A stretch of DNA of 64,000 nt from Ceratothoa steindachneri (GCA_963969495.1 OZ018319.1:205577405-205641404); one strand, 5' to 3'; positions 41,631-54,396 are shown, counted from the first letter of the stretch. The notes: generated from the sequence alone by a model not told the origin. Made by a program: numbers and translations.

Positions 41631-41769
41631 ACAGACATTTACCTCCACTTTAAGAGATGGCCTTTTAAAAATTGATGGCACACTAGCAAAAACGGGATTG
41701 GAAGTTGATGCTGAGACATCATTTTTAGATGACCTGCATACCTTCAAAAATGTCACCTCTTCTTGCATT

Positions 41770-42500
41770 TAAAGCAAGTAACGTTATTTGCCGGACAGCG
41801 AGCACTGTTATGGTGCGAGGAATTTCCGCAATAATAACATTTTTTTATGTTTTCGAAGCGTAGGAGCTGTAGCACAATTCGAACTCTCAGGATTAGGATC
41901 AGAACAGTCGACTTCAACGTCCAGCTCATGTGATTCTACTGAAGCTATAGGACCAGGAGTGAATGATGCATAGCCCTCTGAATCCCCTCTGGCAATCTCT
42001 AACGTTCTCGTTTGATCAACAGCTGAAGATAATGTAAGAGTTTTGTTTTCTAGAAGCTCGTTCGGATTTTTGATGATGAAAGCCCAGTGATAAAGGTATT
42101 TGGAATATACACGTTTTTATAGTTTCGGTATTCACAGCCTTGAAATTGCAATCGAAACGAGTGTCTGAAGAGCACGTACATATTAATGAATTGTTTCACC
42201 ATCTGATTGTTTACGTGTTGCAAGCTTGTGTCGCACCACAAGCTCATTTACAGGTTGAATGAAGGCGCTTTTGATAGTAGCAAGACCACCGTCGAAAGTA
42301 ATACATTCGGAAAGTATCTCGAAATTTTCAGGAGAAACTAAATTGGCTCGGAGCCCTAAATACGAATCGCTTGTACCTTCATTTGATGCTTTGTACCTCG
42401 TGAAGACAAACAACCAGTGTTCAAATACACGTGCAGCTTCTGGTGCAGTTGGAAGAACATCCAAACAATCGGGACGAAGACCATGTTCCATCCTTCCTAG
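41770..42500 (-). pseudogene. gag of the Ty3/gypsy element
   Basis: Capsid-like protein of the LTR retrotransposon. The minus-strand frame reads RMEHGLRPDCLDVLPTAPEA, VFEHWLFVFTRYKAS, LVSPENFEILSECITFDGG, and AFIQPVNELVVRHKLATRKQ with QSDGETIH, which is typical Ty3/gypsy gag text. After frameshifts a nucleocapsid part follows with CYYCGNSSHHNSARC (a CCHC knuckle) and CFKCKK near 41775-41845. It is a decayed copy. Confidence 0.75.
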
Positions 42501-42510
42501 TGAAATAAAT

Positions 42511-42938
42511 TGAATTAGCACAAAGGTGAAAGAAGATTCCAAACGTTGGATTTATTTTAAGAAAATAAACAATTACAGAACATAAATATACAAAGAAAAT
42601 AATACATATAATAAACACATTCACGCATTAGTGCGCACACAAAGAGGCGAACATAATTCAGAAAATGAATACCCTCTCACATAAGCACACACACAAATAT
42701 AGGCACATGTACATTTCACAAACAAAGAATTGTTAATGTCAATATCTATAAGTGGCATAATGTTGGTTTCCCAAACCTAGGAGTCCAGTTAGTGGAGGAA
42801 CTGCAAGATCTTCATTTTCATACATTATTGTCAGTCATATAGCAATAAATCTATTTCATGCTTATATTTAATATTTGAACCTAATAAATAAAGAAACACA
42901 GGTTAGTTATGAACTTAACTCCAAATTAAATTATAACA
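42511..42938 (-). repeat. 5' LTR of the Ty3/gypsy element
   Basis: 428 bp, direct repeat of 39296-39723. On the minus strand it begins TGTTATAATTTAATTTGG and ends just before the gag region. I could not identify a convincing primer-binding site next to its inner edge. Confidence 0.88.
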
Positions 42939-42949
42939 ACATTACTGAT

Positions 42950-45174
42950 ATAATTGGGAGTATAATCTGGCCTTGGGGTTATGAAATGGCCTGGGCCATA
43001 ATATACCCTGGGTTATAAATAGGCCTAGGACATAATATACCCTGGGTATAAATTGGTCTAGGCCCCTTTAACCCCATATGTAGTCTAGACAGGGGGTATA
43101 CTTTGGCTTGTTGCACCAGCAGGGAAGACTTACGTACTCGGCTTCCTTTTTGCACTAGGTTAGCCGGCGGCGAGAGGGCATGTGAACAAGCCCCTTAACA
43201 CTAACGCAAGCGCACTAGATGCTTCATATCGTCCTGTGTTGGTACACCCACACACTTACGACTCAAGAATTCACGGCTAATGAGGAAAAAGTTTCTTTTC
43301 CATCCGTTTCTTCCGGTAATGAAGTTATTTCTTTGCCAAATTTTCCCATCTAGGATCTGCTCTTCAGCAGCTTCCGTTCAGATTGTCAAATTGATGCTCT
43401 TCAGACCGTCATTGGCAGACATATGTGTGTGACCACACACTTTGCATTGAATTTTGTAAGGTAGCTAGCTATCTAAAGGAGTTTCTCAACCACTCCATGG
43501 AGGACATCGGTAAAGAACTGGCCGACCAGGAGGTAGTCATTATTGAGTAAGTGGTGAGGAAAGAGCTAAGGCAGTTTACAGACACACCATGGCATTCTTC
43601 ACATCATTTGAACTGGGTCGGAGAGTGCCATATAGTAACGTGGGGGTGCTATCCCTCCCTACGCTTCAGCCATACGTGGCAATCATATAAACGTGCAAAA
43701 AAGAATCAACCCCAAATTTACTTAAATTTTTATTAGGCCATACCTAATGTATCTGTATCTTGCATAGTCAAGTGTGTGAATTGTGTTCAATCGTACTTTT
43801 TTTCCACTAAGGAATAAGTGAGAACTTTTTCCCTACATTGGGCAAATCGTAATTCCATCAAAAGATTTGCGAGCGCCACCAAATTTTAGGTTTGCCCATT
43901 AATCAACTTAGCAGACTTATTGAACGCGAGAGATTGATTAATCACGTAAATGGCATATAATACTTTGAAATTTAAATCAAGATTTATGAGTAAATGTTTT
44001 ATATGTGCTCTTTCCTAATAATATGTTGTGTCAGAAATAGTCGAAATCCTTTCAAACCGTATATATTTTGACTTCGTTAGTGGCCGATTGAAAATTTAAC
44101 CGCAGTTGAAGAGTAATCCACCCCTTCGAAACAATGCGTTTCGCATCTTTTCGAAAACTTGGTCCTAGCTATGCAAGAGTTGGACCGTACCCAACTCCAA
44201 TAGCTAAGGATAGAGTTTTGTTGCGGTCAGTGCGACCAGGTGACTAATATACGTCTCAATTGAAAAAGGACTCCGGCAGGCCTAGTAGTGTGGTAACTAC
44301 GGCACCTATTTTAAACTCTCCATGGGGTTATACATTCCCCTGGTGCCACCTTGGTCTGCCTTCCAACAAAGGAGGCTCGATCACTAGTTCGGACAAAATT
44401 TGGACCTTCTCTCCCCCACGTGTGACCATTTTGCGGAAACCGAAAAGAGAGAGCTTTTCCACCAAGTCACTTTACTCGGGCCAGAAAGAGAGCATTGGAC
44501 TCGCCCCTTGGGCAAAGTGAAGTCTACTATGCGGAAAGAGGGCAGTAGTAAGAGAGCTTTGACTCTCTCGCTTCTCAGAGAAGATGGATGGTATGTAAGG
44601 AGTGGTCGGTCTACTCCAAAAGAAGAAAGATCCGCCACCCAAAATCAGCCCCTCTCGCGGAGGGACTCAAGGAAAGTGAAAGGGAAGGCTTGCGTAACGA
44701 CCCTAGCCTTTTCCAATAAAGCATCGAAGACGACAGCGCCTACGGCGTCAATTCTTTCTTCGAAGCTGTCTCCATTCGGTCTAAGACCATTGCAGTGATG
44801 GTCTTCTTGAAGAAAGACCAACAGCTCGTTCAAGTAGATCTCGGAGGCATTTGGCATTTGTCTACGATGAAATTGTCATGGATTCCGGAATAATTGGGGG
44901 GAGCTGCGGAGAGTGGTTTCCTGCCGCCTCGTTTCAGCTGAGTGCCTTCAAGATAACATGATCAAGGATTCCCCCCTCTCGCTCTCGGAATATAAAAGTC
45001 TCACAATCCTCTGCTCGCCCCTTCCCCAAAGAACAACAACGGAAAGGCTGAGCTGGCGGGTGTGCAGTTTATAACCACTGAGTAGTCATTGTTCCTTATT
45101 CTCTCATTCGATACCTCTCATCAGGCAGGTAAGATTTCTTCCATAGAATTTAAAGCTTAGTACAAAAGCGGGCG
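42950..45174. other. No gene recognised
   Basis: 42960-43080 holds a short degenerate direct repeat (ggcctaggacataatataccctggg and variants). 44260-44870 has overlapping open frames on both strands and raised GC content, but I recognise no motifs. The rest is anonymous. Confidence 0.35.
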
Positions 45175-45310
45175 TATCGCCCCGAAAGTTTGTAAGGAGA
45201 GATTTGTAAAGAAAGTGGTGAATATAGAAAAAGTGAAACTGTATGGAAGATATATAGCCGCAGGCCGGTCGAGAGAGCAAACTGCAAGTGTTGGTTGGGG
45301 CCGGGAGGGA
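45175..45310. repeat. Dispersed repeat, copy 2 (first copy at 7857-7965)
   Basis: Shares gaaagtttgtaagg, agagatttgta, atagccgca and gggccggga in the same order with the intronic copy. Family unknown. Confidence 0.5.
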
Positions 45311-46616
45311 CTAGAAATCTCTAAAAAGTCAGTTGTAGTAAGGTTGCCCATACTATAGACGATATCTCCTGTGCTTGCATAAAATGATGGGTCCCAACCG
45401 GACCCAAGAGGGTGGAGTGAACCAACCATCCCCCAGAGATGGTGGAACGAAAGCTGGTTTGCAACTAGCCTTCGAAAATATTTGAGAAGTCTTCTAAATA
45501 AACTGGCGTAAAAAATGAAATGGAAATGTTGAGAAACAATTCATTTCAGGCAGTCTCAATCTAGTATCAGACTACCGGAGATACTCTGGCCAGAAGGGCA
45601 TGCCGCTCCACAAGATGCCAGGTGTAACAGTTGACATGAGCAAACTCCTTGTTGGGGTAAGGCAGTACCGAACCAGCTACACATGGATAGAGGGAATTAT
45701 CTCATTTTGATGCACCTTCCGCAATAGAGGACTATAAAATTAAGAAAATAATATAATAAAAACATCATATCTTCTGCGTTTCCATCACGGTCTTTGTGTT
45801 ACAGCATATGTCTCCCACGCGTCCAGGAACCACGCGACGTATTATCAAGGGGATGAGATAGATGATTATTGTTGCTGATTATAATTGATGAGAGGGGTTA
45901 GGGATGAGGGATTGGTAGCTAGTCTCTTAGATTTTAAAACTCCTCTTTCCTAATTCTACCTAACAGGCTATCAATGTTCTATTATCTGATATAATGCACA
46001 TACACCATATGAAAGAAATAGCAACTGAAGAATAAATCCTGAATCTGTATTAAGATCTTACAAATATATCAACTTGGCTTTGGTTTTTCGTGAGCTCTTT
46101 TTTGTTAAAGTTATTAGACCTTGAGACATTGTTTCAGAGATAAGACATCCAATGAGTCTTTAAATGTGGATACAACGAGAGGTTTTCCAAGTTATCTAGA
46201 CTATATTTCTTAATACACAATACCGAATATTTTGATTTTAATAAACACCAAATACTAATGTTTTCTTCGTGTACTGGAGGGTTTGAAGGTCCTACTGACT
46301 CCACTGTCATAAGTTAGTGAGGACTCTATAGCAACAATTATTGAACCAGTGGGTTCTCTCCGTTTAATTCGCGCAGCAAATTCCTCTTTATTTCTCTCTT
46401 ATTTTGCTTTTTGTGTAATTCTGGCTCGGAATAATAATAATTTCATCATCATAATCGCTTTAGCCTAAAATTTGTTTTGTGATACTGTTGAACTTGATCA
46501 TCCAACCCGCTGTTTCACTTAAACAAATCTCTTCAAGTTGTAGGAAAGTTTATTTGTTTGATGAGTAATTGATGATAACGATTTTTGATGATTGAGATTT
46601 TCAAATCTCAAGTGTC
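45311..46616. other. No gene seen
   Basis: AT-rich anonymous sequence. No open frame of interest. Confidence 0.45.
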
Positions 46617-46677
46617 AAAACGTCATTTATGAAACCCCAGAAAAGACTCAATTCTGGGGTTTCATAAATGGCGTTTT
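46617..46677. repeat. Inverted repeat, 25-bp arms, 11-bp loop
   Basis: Arms 46617-46641 and 46653-46677 pair with a single mismatch around the core catttatgaaaccccaga. Could be a small foldback or a transposon end remnant. Function unknown. Confidence 0.85.
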
Positions 46678-47117
46678 ACTCTAAGGGCATATCTGATAAA
46701 ACCACGTAGTTTATCAAGGGCAAACATCACAATGTTTGAAATATTCTGAGAAATATGTTATTTATGGCTTCCTCATTAGGATGTTCTATGGTAGACCCAC
46801 GAATAAAATTGATTAAAAAGGAAATATGGAAAATGCGAATTACAAAAATTTAGAATTTAATAATGATGAATAACGAACGCATCATGTGGAATTGAATAAT
46901 AAATAGCCATAAAATCAACAAAGACTTATGGTGCTTATGTAGTAAAATAAGTAGGTATGTGGTACCCAAATTGCAGGATTGAATAGGCCCAACGAGGAAC
47001 TCCACAAATGGACGCTCGGGGATTTATCAAATCCTAAAAATGGCTATTTGTGTAAATTAAGGAAATAATATGACACGTGTAGTAAATAAAGAACCAAAGA
47101 GAATTAGAAAAAGAAAC

Positions 47118-47118
<1 letters not shown>

Positions 47119-47182
<64 letters not shown>
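47119..47182. repeat. (AT)n microsatellite
   Basis: About 64 bp of AT dinucleotides, directly abutting the 3' end of the Penelope-like fragment. Confidence 0.97.
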
Positions 47183-47186
<4 letters not shown>

Positions 47187-47810
47187 ATTAACCCACAGGA
47201 AAATGAAAAGATAAATCCAAGCACTTTCGAACTATATTTGCAAGTTCATTTTCAAGGAATAGCATGAAAATGGAGAAGACAACCTTATATAGGGTACAAA
47301 GATACGAAGGAAACGCCTATCACATAGTACAAACCAATGGAAGAAACACAAAAACAACACAGAAAAATACCAAGAAAAAGAACAATAGGCAACTAATAAC
47401 AGACATATGAATCCCTAAAACGATAGACACACAACAACACCATGTTTATGAATGGAATATGGTGGGTAAAAAAACAAAAACATTTAAAAGATTATCATTA
47501 GAGCGAAAATATTTAGGGCTAAGAGTTAATCCACAGTCACAACAGAGACACGTGGTAGGGGAGGCAATGCGAATGATATTACACTAATAAAGAGTGACAA
47601 CAGGCTGCATTATGAAGTTATTTCATTTAGTACAAGTTTTTTATAAAAAAGGGTCAAGTTTAAATAAGCCAGGGGAAATGTTTATATTGGGTAAGATGCC
47701 ATTTAAGGAACACTCGACAATATTTCTTTTTGTGAAATCAGCGGAATGATAAAGGAATTTTGCAGAATTCCAGTTAATAGGGTGGTTATTTTCAGATATT
47801 TCACTAATAA
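47183..47810 (-). pseudogene. Penelope-like element, C-terminal fragment and 3' tail
   Basis: The minus strand near 47800-47660 reads NNHPINWNSAKFLYHSAD, then FTKRNIVECSLNGIL and PGLFKLDPF, resembling the C-terminal part of the GIY-YIG endonuclease of Penelope-like elements. Downstream on the minus strand, at 47275-47183, is the text ttcgaaagtgcttggattta followed by ttttcattttcctgtggg, the kind of terminal sequence seen at Penelope-like ends. A 39-bp direct repeat (cactaataaagagtgacaac...) at 47582-47620 and 47802-47840 lies within it. Identification is by memory of the family. Confidence 0.5.
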
Positions 47811-48319
47811 AGAGTGACAACAGGCTGCGTTATGAAGTTACTGAGAAGCCGTACTGTGCGGACATGATGTTGGTGCTCCTCGTGGCCGCCAGAGCTAGCC
47901 TGTTAGCTCTTTTCCGTTAATTACCGTTGCGTTTTGATAGTAAGCTAAATCGATATCCTTAGAACAAAGAACACGAATAAATTCAAGTGCAACCTGTAAC
48001 AAATTTGGAAAATAGTTCAAAATATAAATTTGTACTGTGTGCTTCCTGAAAACCGTTAACCGTCACCTGGATTCAAGTTCATCACCCGTTTCCCGCATCG
48101 TCTACTCAACCAAAAAACTTTTTCTTATGAAAAAAGGGTGTGGTTACCCCGACAGTGCTACAATACTGACAATGAAAAACCTGCAACTATTCCACGCACG
48201 CGAATGCAAACGCGGTAAGCTAATCCAAAGGAAAATTCCCAAGCACAAAATTAGGTTATTCCCATGTAAGAGGCAATCTAAACCATTCAAACCTCCATGC
48301 CATTTTGAAGTGCCGATAA

Positions 48320-50705
48320 TACGCTATAACTTCCCAACATTACTCTTATCAAATGTGACATCTCTAAGCAATAAAATGGACGAGATGAAAACAGTCATTA
48401 ACACTCAGCACCCAGGCATAGTAGCGATCAAAGAGGCCTGGCAAATCGACTCTGACGTAATTAACATTGATAACTACCAATTGTTCCACAATCTCCGCAC
48501 TACCAGACGGAGCGGTGGGGTAGTTATGCTTATACACGACTCGCTACACCCATCACCCATTCAAGTTGATGTGCCCCATGACCTAGAGGTGTTGTGAGTG
48601 AGGGTGACGCCAACGCAACACCCTCGCCATGCTGCGTCCCTCTTGGTCTGTGTGGTGTACCAACCCCCTAAAGCCCCCACCAAACCTGAACTACTGCATC
48701 ATCTCACCCAAACTACTGACCTCCTCAAAATTCAATACCCAAGCTCAAAAGTTATTACCTGTGGATATTTCAATGAAATAAAGGTAGTAGAACTACAGAG
48801 AGAGACTAACTTCTAACAGGTAGTCAATTTCCCCACACATGGTAACAACATTATCGACCTTATCTTGACTGACGCTGAGGAATACTACAACCCCCCTCAA
48901 CCCTTCGCACCGTTTGTGCGAAGCACCCACGTTTCCGTGATGTGGACGCCCAAGGTCACACTATTTCCTGTTCAAAGTGCCACAACATTTACCTACCGCA
49001 CACTCCGACAGTCTTCCATTCTAGCCTTTGGTGACTGGATTGTTCACCACCCCTGGACCGAAGTTCTTACCGTAACCGATGTTGACACTAAATGGAATAA
49101 CTACCTGTCCACGATCACAACAGTCTATCACCACTTTTTTACCTGAGCAAACTCTCCGGCAATACCCCCAATGACCTTCCATGGATAAGCAACAGAATAA
49201 AAAGGTCAATGTAGCAAAGAAACCGAGCCCACCTCTACAACTCATCCCTCTACAAACCTCTCTGTAATAAAGTAATAAATGAGATTAAATATGCAAAACG
49301 TAACTACTACCCAAGCAAACTTCAACATCTAACAGAATCTGACAGTAGCAAATGGTTCAATCAAATAAAGAACTTGTGCGGGCTGAACAAAGCCTCCCGT
49401 ACCCTACCTAGCATTAGCCACCTACCCCCCTTGACGCCGCGAACGAGGTAAACAACCACTTCGCGACCACCTGCCAGCAACTCCTCCCTCTCGACCTGTC
49501 TTTACTGCCCGCTTTCCTCCCCATGCAAACCACAGCGCCAACTGTACAAGACTTCCAGTTTTGGCAGAAAATTAAGAAGTTGAAAACCAAACTCTTTACA
49601 GCTCCCACTGACCTCCTTATGTCTCTTTTAAAGGAATTTCCCCCCGAGCTCTCTGTACCTCTTACTTCCATCATTAATGCCTCTCTTCAACAGTGCAAAT
49701 CACCCAGTGACTGGAAGACATCCTACGTAACTGCCGTACCTAAGAAGCCTTTCCCCACCACCCTGGATGAGACCCGCCCTGTGTCAATTACGCTCATTCC
49801 AAGCTTGATCTGCAAGAGTTTTGTGACAGGTTGGGCTTACACGGACCTCGCCCCCAAAAACGACCCACACCAGTACGGGAGCATCCGTGCAACCCCAACC
49901 ACACACTACCTGGTCACCCTCCTAGATCACATATACGGAGGCCTGGAAGCACGCAAAACCTCTGTTTTGGTCACACTCATAGACCTGAGGAAACAAACAA
50001 GGCAACAAATATGGGACTGCGTGAGTGTCTGGTGGCTTGGCTGGCTAATTTTATCTCTAACCGCCGACAAGCTGTTCGGCTACGGGGAGCAACGTCCACC
50101 TTCTTTCCCCTTACATGTGGTATTCCACAGGGCACCACAATTGGCCCTCTGTTGTTCCTGGTACTAATTAATGATGCTCTTATCAATATCCCAGACCGTT
50201 GGAAATATGTAGATGACTGTACCTTTGCTAACCATATTCAAAATTCCGACCCCAATTACCAGCCACTTCAAGATTCCCTCAATCACCTCCTCACCTGGGC
50301 AGCTGGTAATCACGTGACAGTGAACCACAATAAAACTGTTACGCTCCACTTCGATCTCGCCACCACCCCGACCCAATCCCCCACCCTAACGCTGGGGTAC
50401 CACAGCCTGGAAATTGTTTGATCTGCCAGGGTTCTCGGTGTCACCATGGATGACAGGCTGTCATGGGACCCGCACGTCAACACCGTTGTGTCCTCGGTCT
50501 CCTTTAGGCTGTATATGCTGCGCCGCCTCAAGTCACTGGGAGTCCCATCATCCGAGCACTCCAGCATATACAGGACTTTCATACTGCCGAGGCTTGCGTA
50601 TGCATCCCCAGCCTGGTCCTCCAGTCTCAACGCGGCACAACGAGAGAGGTTGGAAAGAGTGCAAAGAAGAGCCTTGAAGATCGTGCTTGGCCCCTCCTAC
50701 AACGG
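48320..50705 (+). pseudogene. Non-LTR retrotransposon (CR1-group), endonuclease and RT, decayed
   Basis: Endonuclease: LLLSNVTSLSNKMDEM, SGGVVMLIHDSLHPS (48340-48560), then after a stop LLVCVVYQPPKAP and VITCGYFNEI (the GDFN site changed to GYFN), then NIIDLILTDAEEYY. RT (49620-50420): SDWKTSYVTAVPKKPF, RPVSITLIPSLICK, CGIPQGTTIGPLLFLVLIND, and KYVDDCTFAN with an intact YVDD box. C-terminal frame 50446-50705: MDDRLSWDPHVNTVVS and PRLAYASPAW, then ERLERVQRRALKIVLG. At least four frameshifts or stops. The 3' end is replaced by a palindrome at 50680-50741. Confidence 0.75.
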
Positions 50706-50741
50706 CTAGGAGGGGCCGTTGTAGGAGGGGCCAAGCACGAT
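50680..50741. repeat. Perfect 26-bp inverted repeat ending the retrotransposon ORF
   Basis: Arms 50680-50705 and 50716-50741 (atcgtgcttggcccctcctac plus aacgg, and its complement) are exactly paired, with a 10-bp spacer. The left arm is the last coding sequence of the retrotransposon (KIVLGPSYN). The right arm is its inverted copy, followed by a short A run. Confidence 0.95.
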
Positions 50742-53452
50742 ATAAAAAAAATGTAACAGATAATGTTTGGTACATCACTCTCTCCAAAGAAAATTTCCCC
50801 CTTCCGTTATTTACAAAATTTATCCCATGAAACGACTGGGTCTCATCACAAACCGGCTTAAGCGAATCGCATTGCTTTGAGGCTGACTGCGATCCAAGGA
50901 AGGCGAAGGAGCAACAGTACCTTCAAATGCAGTCCGGCAATGACATATGATAAATGATAAATAAAGAACAAGGACAGCCAGACAAAGTAAAGTCACTATG
51001 TGTAAACTTCTGACTACATGTAGTGGAATGGCCCAAGGGCACGTTGGCGAACGAGCAATGCTAGCATATACTCAAACTCTGTACTCATTACAAAAGGTCT
51101 ATTCATGACTAGACATCTAGCAAAAGCAAAAACACATCTTCCTGTCGTTTCTCTCCGGTCGACCACGTTGTGTTTAATCTGCTTATTTTAGGAATGAGGA
51201 AAAGAAAGAGCAGGAAACTCGTACAGAAAGCGTTGGAAGCTAGGATAGAATGAAGTGAGAGGGACAGAGATATGATAATTTCGAGACAGAAAAACTGAAC
51301 AATAGACAGTATTTGTGGTTGACATACTTGTGATTCCGATAGTCAACCAATTGGTTGCGAACAGCAAGAAAGCCAAGTTTTAAAATAGAACAGTCTCCTT
51401 TGTCAATAACAGAAGTCCTTCGAAAAACTCGAAGATGGCCAGAGAAAACTGAATGATACGCCTCTATTGTTCCTATTATTTGAATAATTTGCAGCAGGGT
51501 TGGAGGAACCTTTTTCAAAGTAGGGGGGGAAGTCCAGGGGCCCGGCCTGGTCAGCGCCCCCCGTCATAAGTGAGCATGTTTGAATAACACAGCTACACAG
51601 GACATTGATGCAACAACAATAGTCAAATTTCAGCAGTTTAATCCACTATAGATTCACGGTGCAATACAAACACAAACATGAAATTGTATTCAAAGTCAAG
51701 AATTATATTTCAAGACAAACTCACTGAATTATGAATAGAATAGATAGACACAACAGTAATATAGCTTCTATAAGAATATATGTAATACAATTTGTTTTCA
51801 ATATGATACCCATGTTAAATGCAAGTATTAACAAATTTTTTCCCCAAAAATTTAATCCTACGATCATTGACAGTGTAAGGCCTGGACTATATTGTTGTAA
51901 AATAGCCTACAATGCCTACAGGTACTACTAGGGAGATGAAATTATAGGCATATATTTTTACATTTCTGGATTTCAAAAGTGGAGGGGCCAGGCCCCCCCC
52001 AGTCAAAAATGTTGGGGCGCCCAGGCCCCCCTTGTGCCTCCATCTATGATTTGCAGTTGCACGAATAACTAAATCCACGGGAGGGCTAGATTTGTCGCTA
52101 TAAGAAGCTGGAATAGCAATGCACTTAGTGTTAGTGTCAATAGGGAATGAAGTCGTATTCTATGCGGTACCATCACAGATTCAATGATTCAGATTGCTGA
52201 TTACTTCGACCAGACGAACCACCCTTCTCAAGATTCATACCTTGGCCGTGCCGATGCTCTTGCCCGTCCTACTGCCGTAAATTCATATTTAATAGCTACC
52301 TCAAGACAGCATTACATCGCTACGAAAGAGGGACCTAAACTTTATTGCACCCTCGCTAGTTTTGGGGAAGTTACGTCGCCTCCTGGACCGTGGAACATTT
52401 TTTTTTAGAAATTCTGGAAGCGGCATCCAAAGAAGTATTTTTACAATTTATATATTTATTTATATATCTATCGGTATTTCGAACACTTTCCCAAATCACT
52501 TGGCCTTCTTACCTTCATTCATGGACAGATGCAATCTGGCATGCTGTCATGAAAACTTCTTTGGAAGCAGTTCAAAAAGCTCACCCTGAATACATTACAA
52601 TTGAGTCAGTTCCTTTAGGTGGACCATGAAGCGTTTTGAATGCTTTTTCACTATTTATTGTGAGGATATGAGCTCACGCAAGTTTTCCACCTCAGACCTT
52701 TCAAAATCGTGATAAAGGCTACCATCAATCCCTCCAATACACACACACACGCCGATTATACAGCAGTGCTTCCTTATAGAAGCAAAAGGTATTTAGGGAT
52801 ACGTCTGTGCGATGAGTGAATTCATTTGTTGTTGCTGTCCCCTAGTTCTAACACGCGCATCATCATGTAGGAGAGTAGAACCATTCAATCAGTTGGGTGT
52901 CGAATGGTTGGCGGGATTGGTGCACGAGTTTGGAGTATGACAAAATGTCCTGGATCGGACCTTAAGTCGAACTTGATAGCAAGGGCGCTATCATGAGACC
53001 TAAAATTGAAGTCGTTTTCGTGGTGGGCAAGCACATTGTCGAGGTCGTCGTGATGGGGAAAGGAAGTTTACGTAGGCTTAGAGTTTGGAAGCAGCATCTA
53101 TTAGGAGGTCATACGCATTAACGGAATATATGACGTGTTCCTTTTTCATTAATTATTTTTGATTAATTTCGGGGGAAAAACTAAAAATATACGGCGATCT
53201 TTGTTCGGTCAAATAAGACAAAAAACAGGCGAGCATAATTGAAGGCAAAATAATGGTAAGAAACGTATTGAGAGACTCAGTCCTCCGACCTGTTTGTTAT
53301 TACTTGAATAATGACTGAATCTACTGACTGATTTATAACTTGCAAATAAGTGTTTAATTATTTGGATTTATTTTAACGGGTGCAAGTATATACATTTTTA
53401 TAGAACGCGTCTGGGCATCATTTTTTTAGGGATATTCCTGGATAGATATATG
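50742..53452. other. No gene recognised
   Basis: 51520-51570 (tccaggggcccggcctggtc) and 51975-52040 (aggggccaggccccc...gcccaggcccccct) are GC-rich, self-complementary blocks that may be the two ends of a non-coding DNA element. 52500-52630 reads DAIWHAVMKTSLEAVQKAHPEY before a stop and looks like a protein fragment that I cannot place. Confidence 0.35.
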
Positions 53453-54102
53453 GAGGTGTTTGGTTTGGAGGTTTTGGATGATGAAAGGATCTCTTCGTTG
53501 GTCACCAGATATATGTATATTCCACCTCGTTTTGTGATCCTCTTTGCCATTGCGCTCCCCATAAGATTGTTGCGATACGTTGATCGTTAAACCGGATTTG
53601 GGTGATACGATAACGTTCCGAGAAATTATTACCTGACTCCAAAAGGTAATGATGAATATTTTTGGCTGGGCGATGAGCAGAAATTCTGATATGATTTTGC
53701 CTTCGAGCAAAATGGTGATGAAAACAAGAAGACTGCAGTTCTAATTATTTAGTGGCTTTGGGTAGCAAATGGATGAGGAGGTGTTTGGTTTGGAGGTTTT
53801 GGATGATGAAAGGATCTCTTCGTTGGTCACCAGATATATGTATATTCCACCTCGTTTTGTGATCCTCTTTGCCATTGCGCTCCCCATAAGATTGTTGCGA
53901 TACGTTGATCGTTAAACCGGATTTGGGTGATACGATAACGTTCCGAGAAATTATTACCTGACTCCAAAAGGTAATGATGAATATTTTTGGCTGGGCGATG
54001 AGCAGAAATTCTGATATGATTTTGCCTTCGAGCAAAATGGTGATGAAAACAAGAAGACTGCAGTTCTAATTATTTAGTGGCTTTGGGTAGCAAATGGATG
54101 AG
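53453..54102. repeat. Perfect tandem duplication, unit 325 bp, two copies
   Basis: 53453-53777 and 53778-54102 appear identical base for base (from gaggtgtttggtttggagg to gggtagcaaatggatgag). Each carries the same minus-strand frame (MLEGKIISEFLLIAQPK and on to QNLQTKHL). The protein is not recognised. Either a very recent duplication or an assembly artefact. Confidence 0.9.
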
Positions 54103-54396
54103 GAGTTCGAATTAGATTGATTATCGATTTCATGAGCTTATCTTTGATGATGCTTAAATACAACTCTCTTAATGCTCGTGCTTTGGTACGATGAATGAAA
54201 AAGACTCGTCTTGATGTAAGATCAGTTGCGTAAATGCTATCTCCTAATGCGGAGTAAATGATTTGATTGGTATGACCCGAGCGATGTGAAACTGCTTCTC
54301 AAAATGATTTCTTTCGAATCTCTCTCTCGAATTGCTTTCTCTCGAATGATCTCTCTCCTCTACGATTTGCTCGTTTTATACTTGGACACATTTACA

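Larger units (their letters stand above)
39296..42938 (-). mobile_element. Ty3/gypsy LTR retrotransposon, internally deleted, minus strand
   Basis: Two direct 428-bp LTRs (39296-39723 and 42511-42938) bound about 2.8 kb of interior. Each LTR reads TG...CA on either strand. The flanks atatt and acatt may be a decayed 5-bp target duplication. Reading from the right on the minus strand: gag (42500 down to about 41770) with CCHC knuckles, a protease remnant (41155 down to about 40800), then integrase pieces (40580 down to 39740). The RT and RNase H regions are missing. A 475-bp TRIM is inserted in the protease-proximal part. Multiple stops; not autonomous. Confidence 0.85.

Noticed and set aside
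44260..44870. Overlapping plus-strand frames as a gene
   Set aside because: No domain recognised, frames on both strands, no splice pattern; kept as unassigned sequence.
53426..54035. Two similar minus-strand frames as paralogous genes
   Set aside because: They are the same frame in a perfect 325-bp tandem duplication, with unrelated sequence at the ends.
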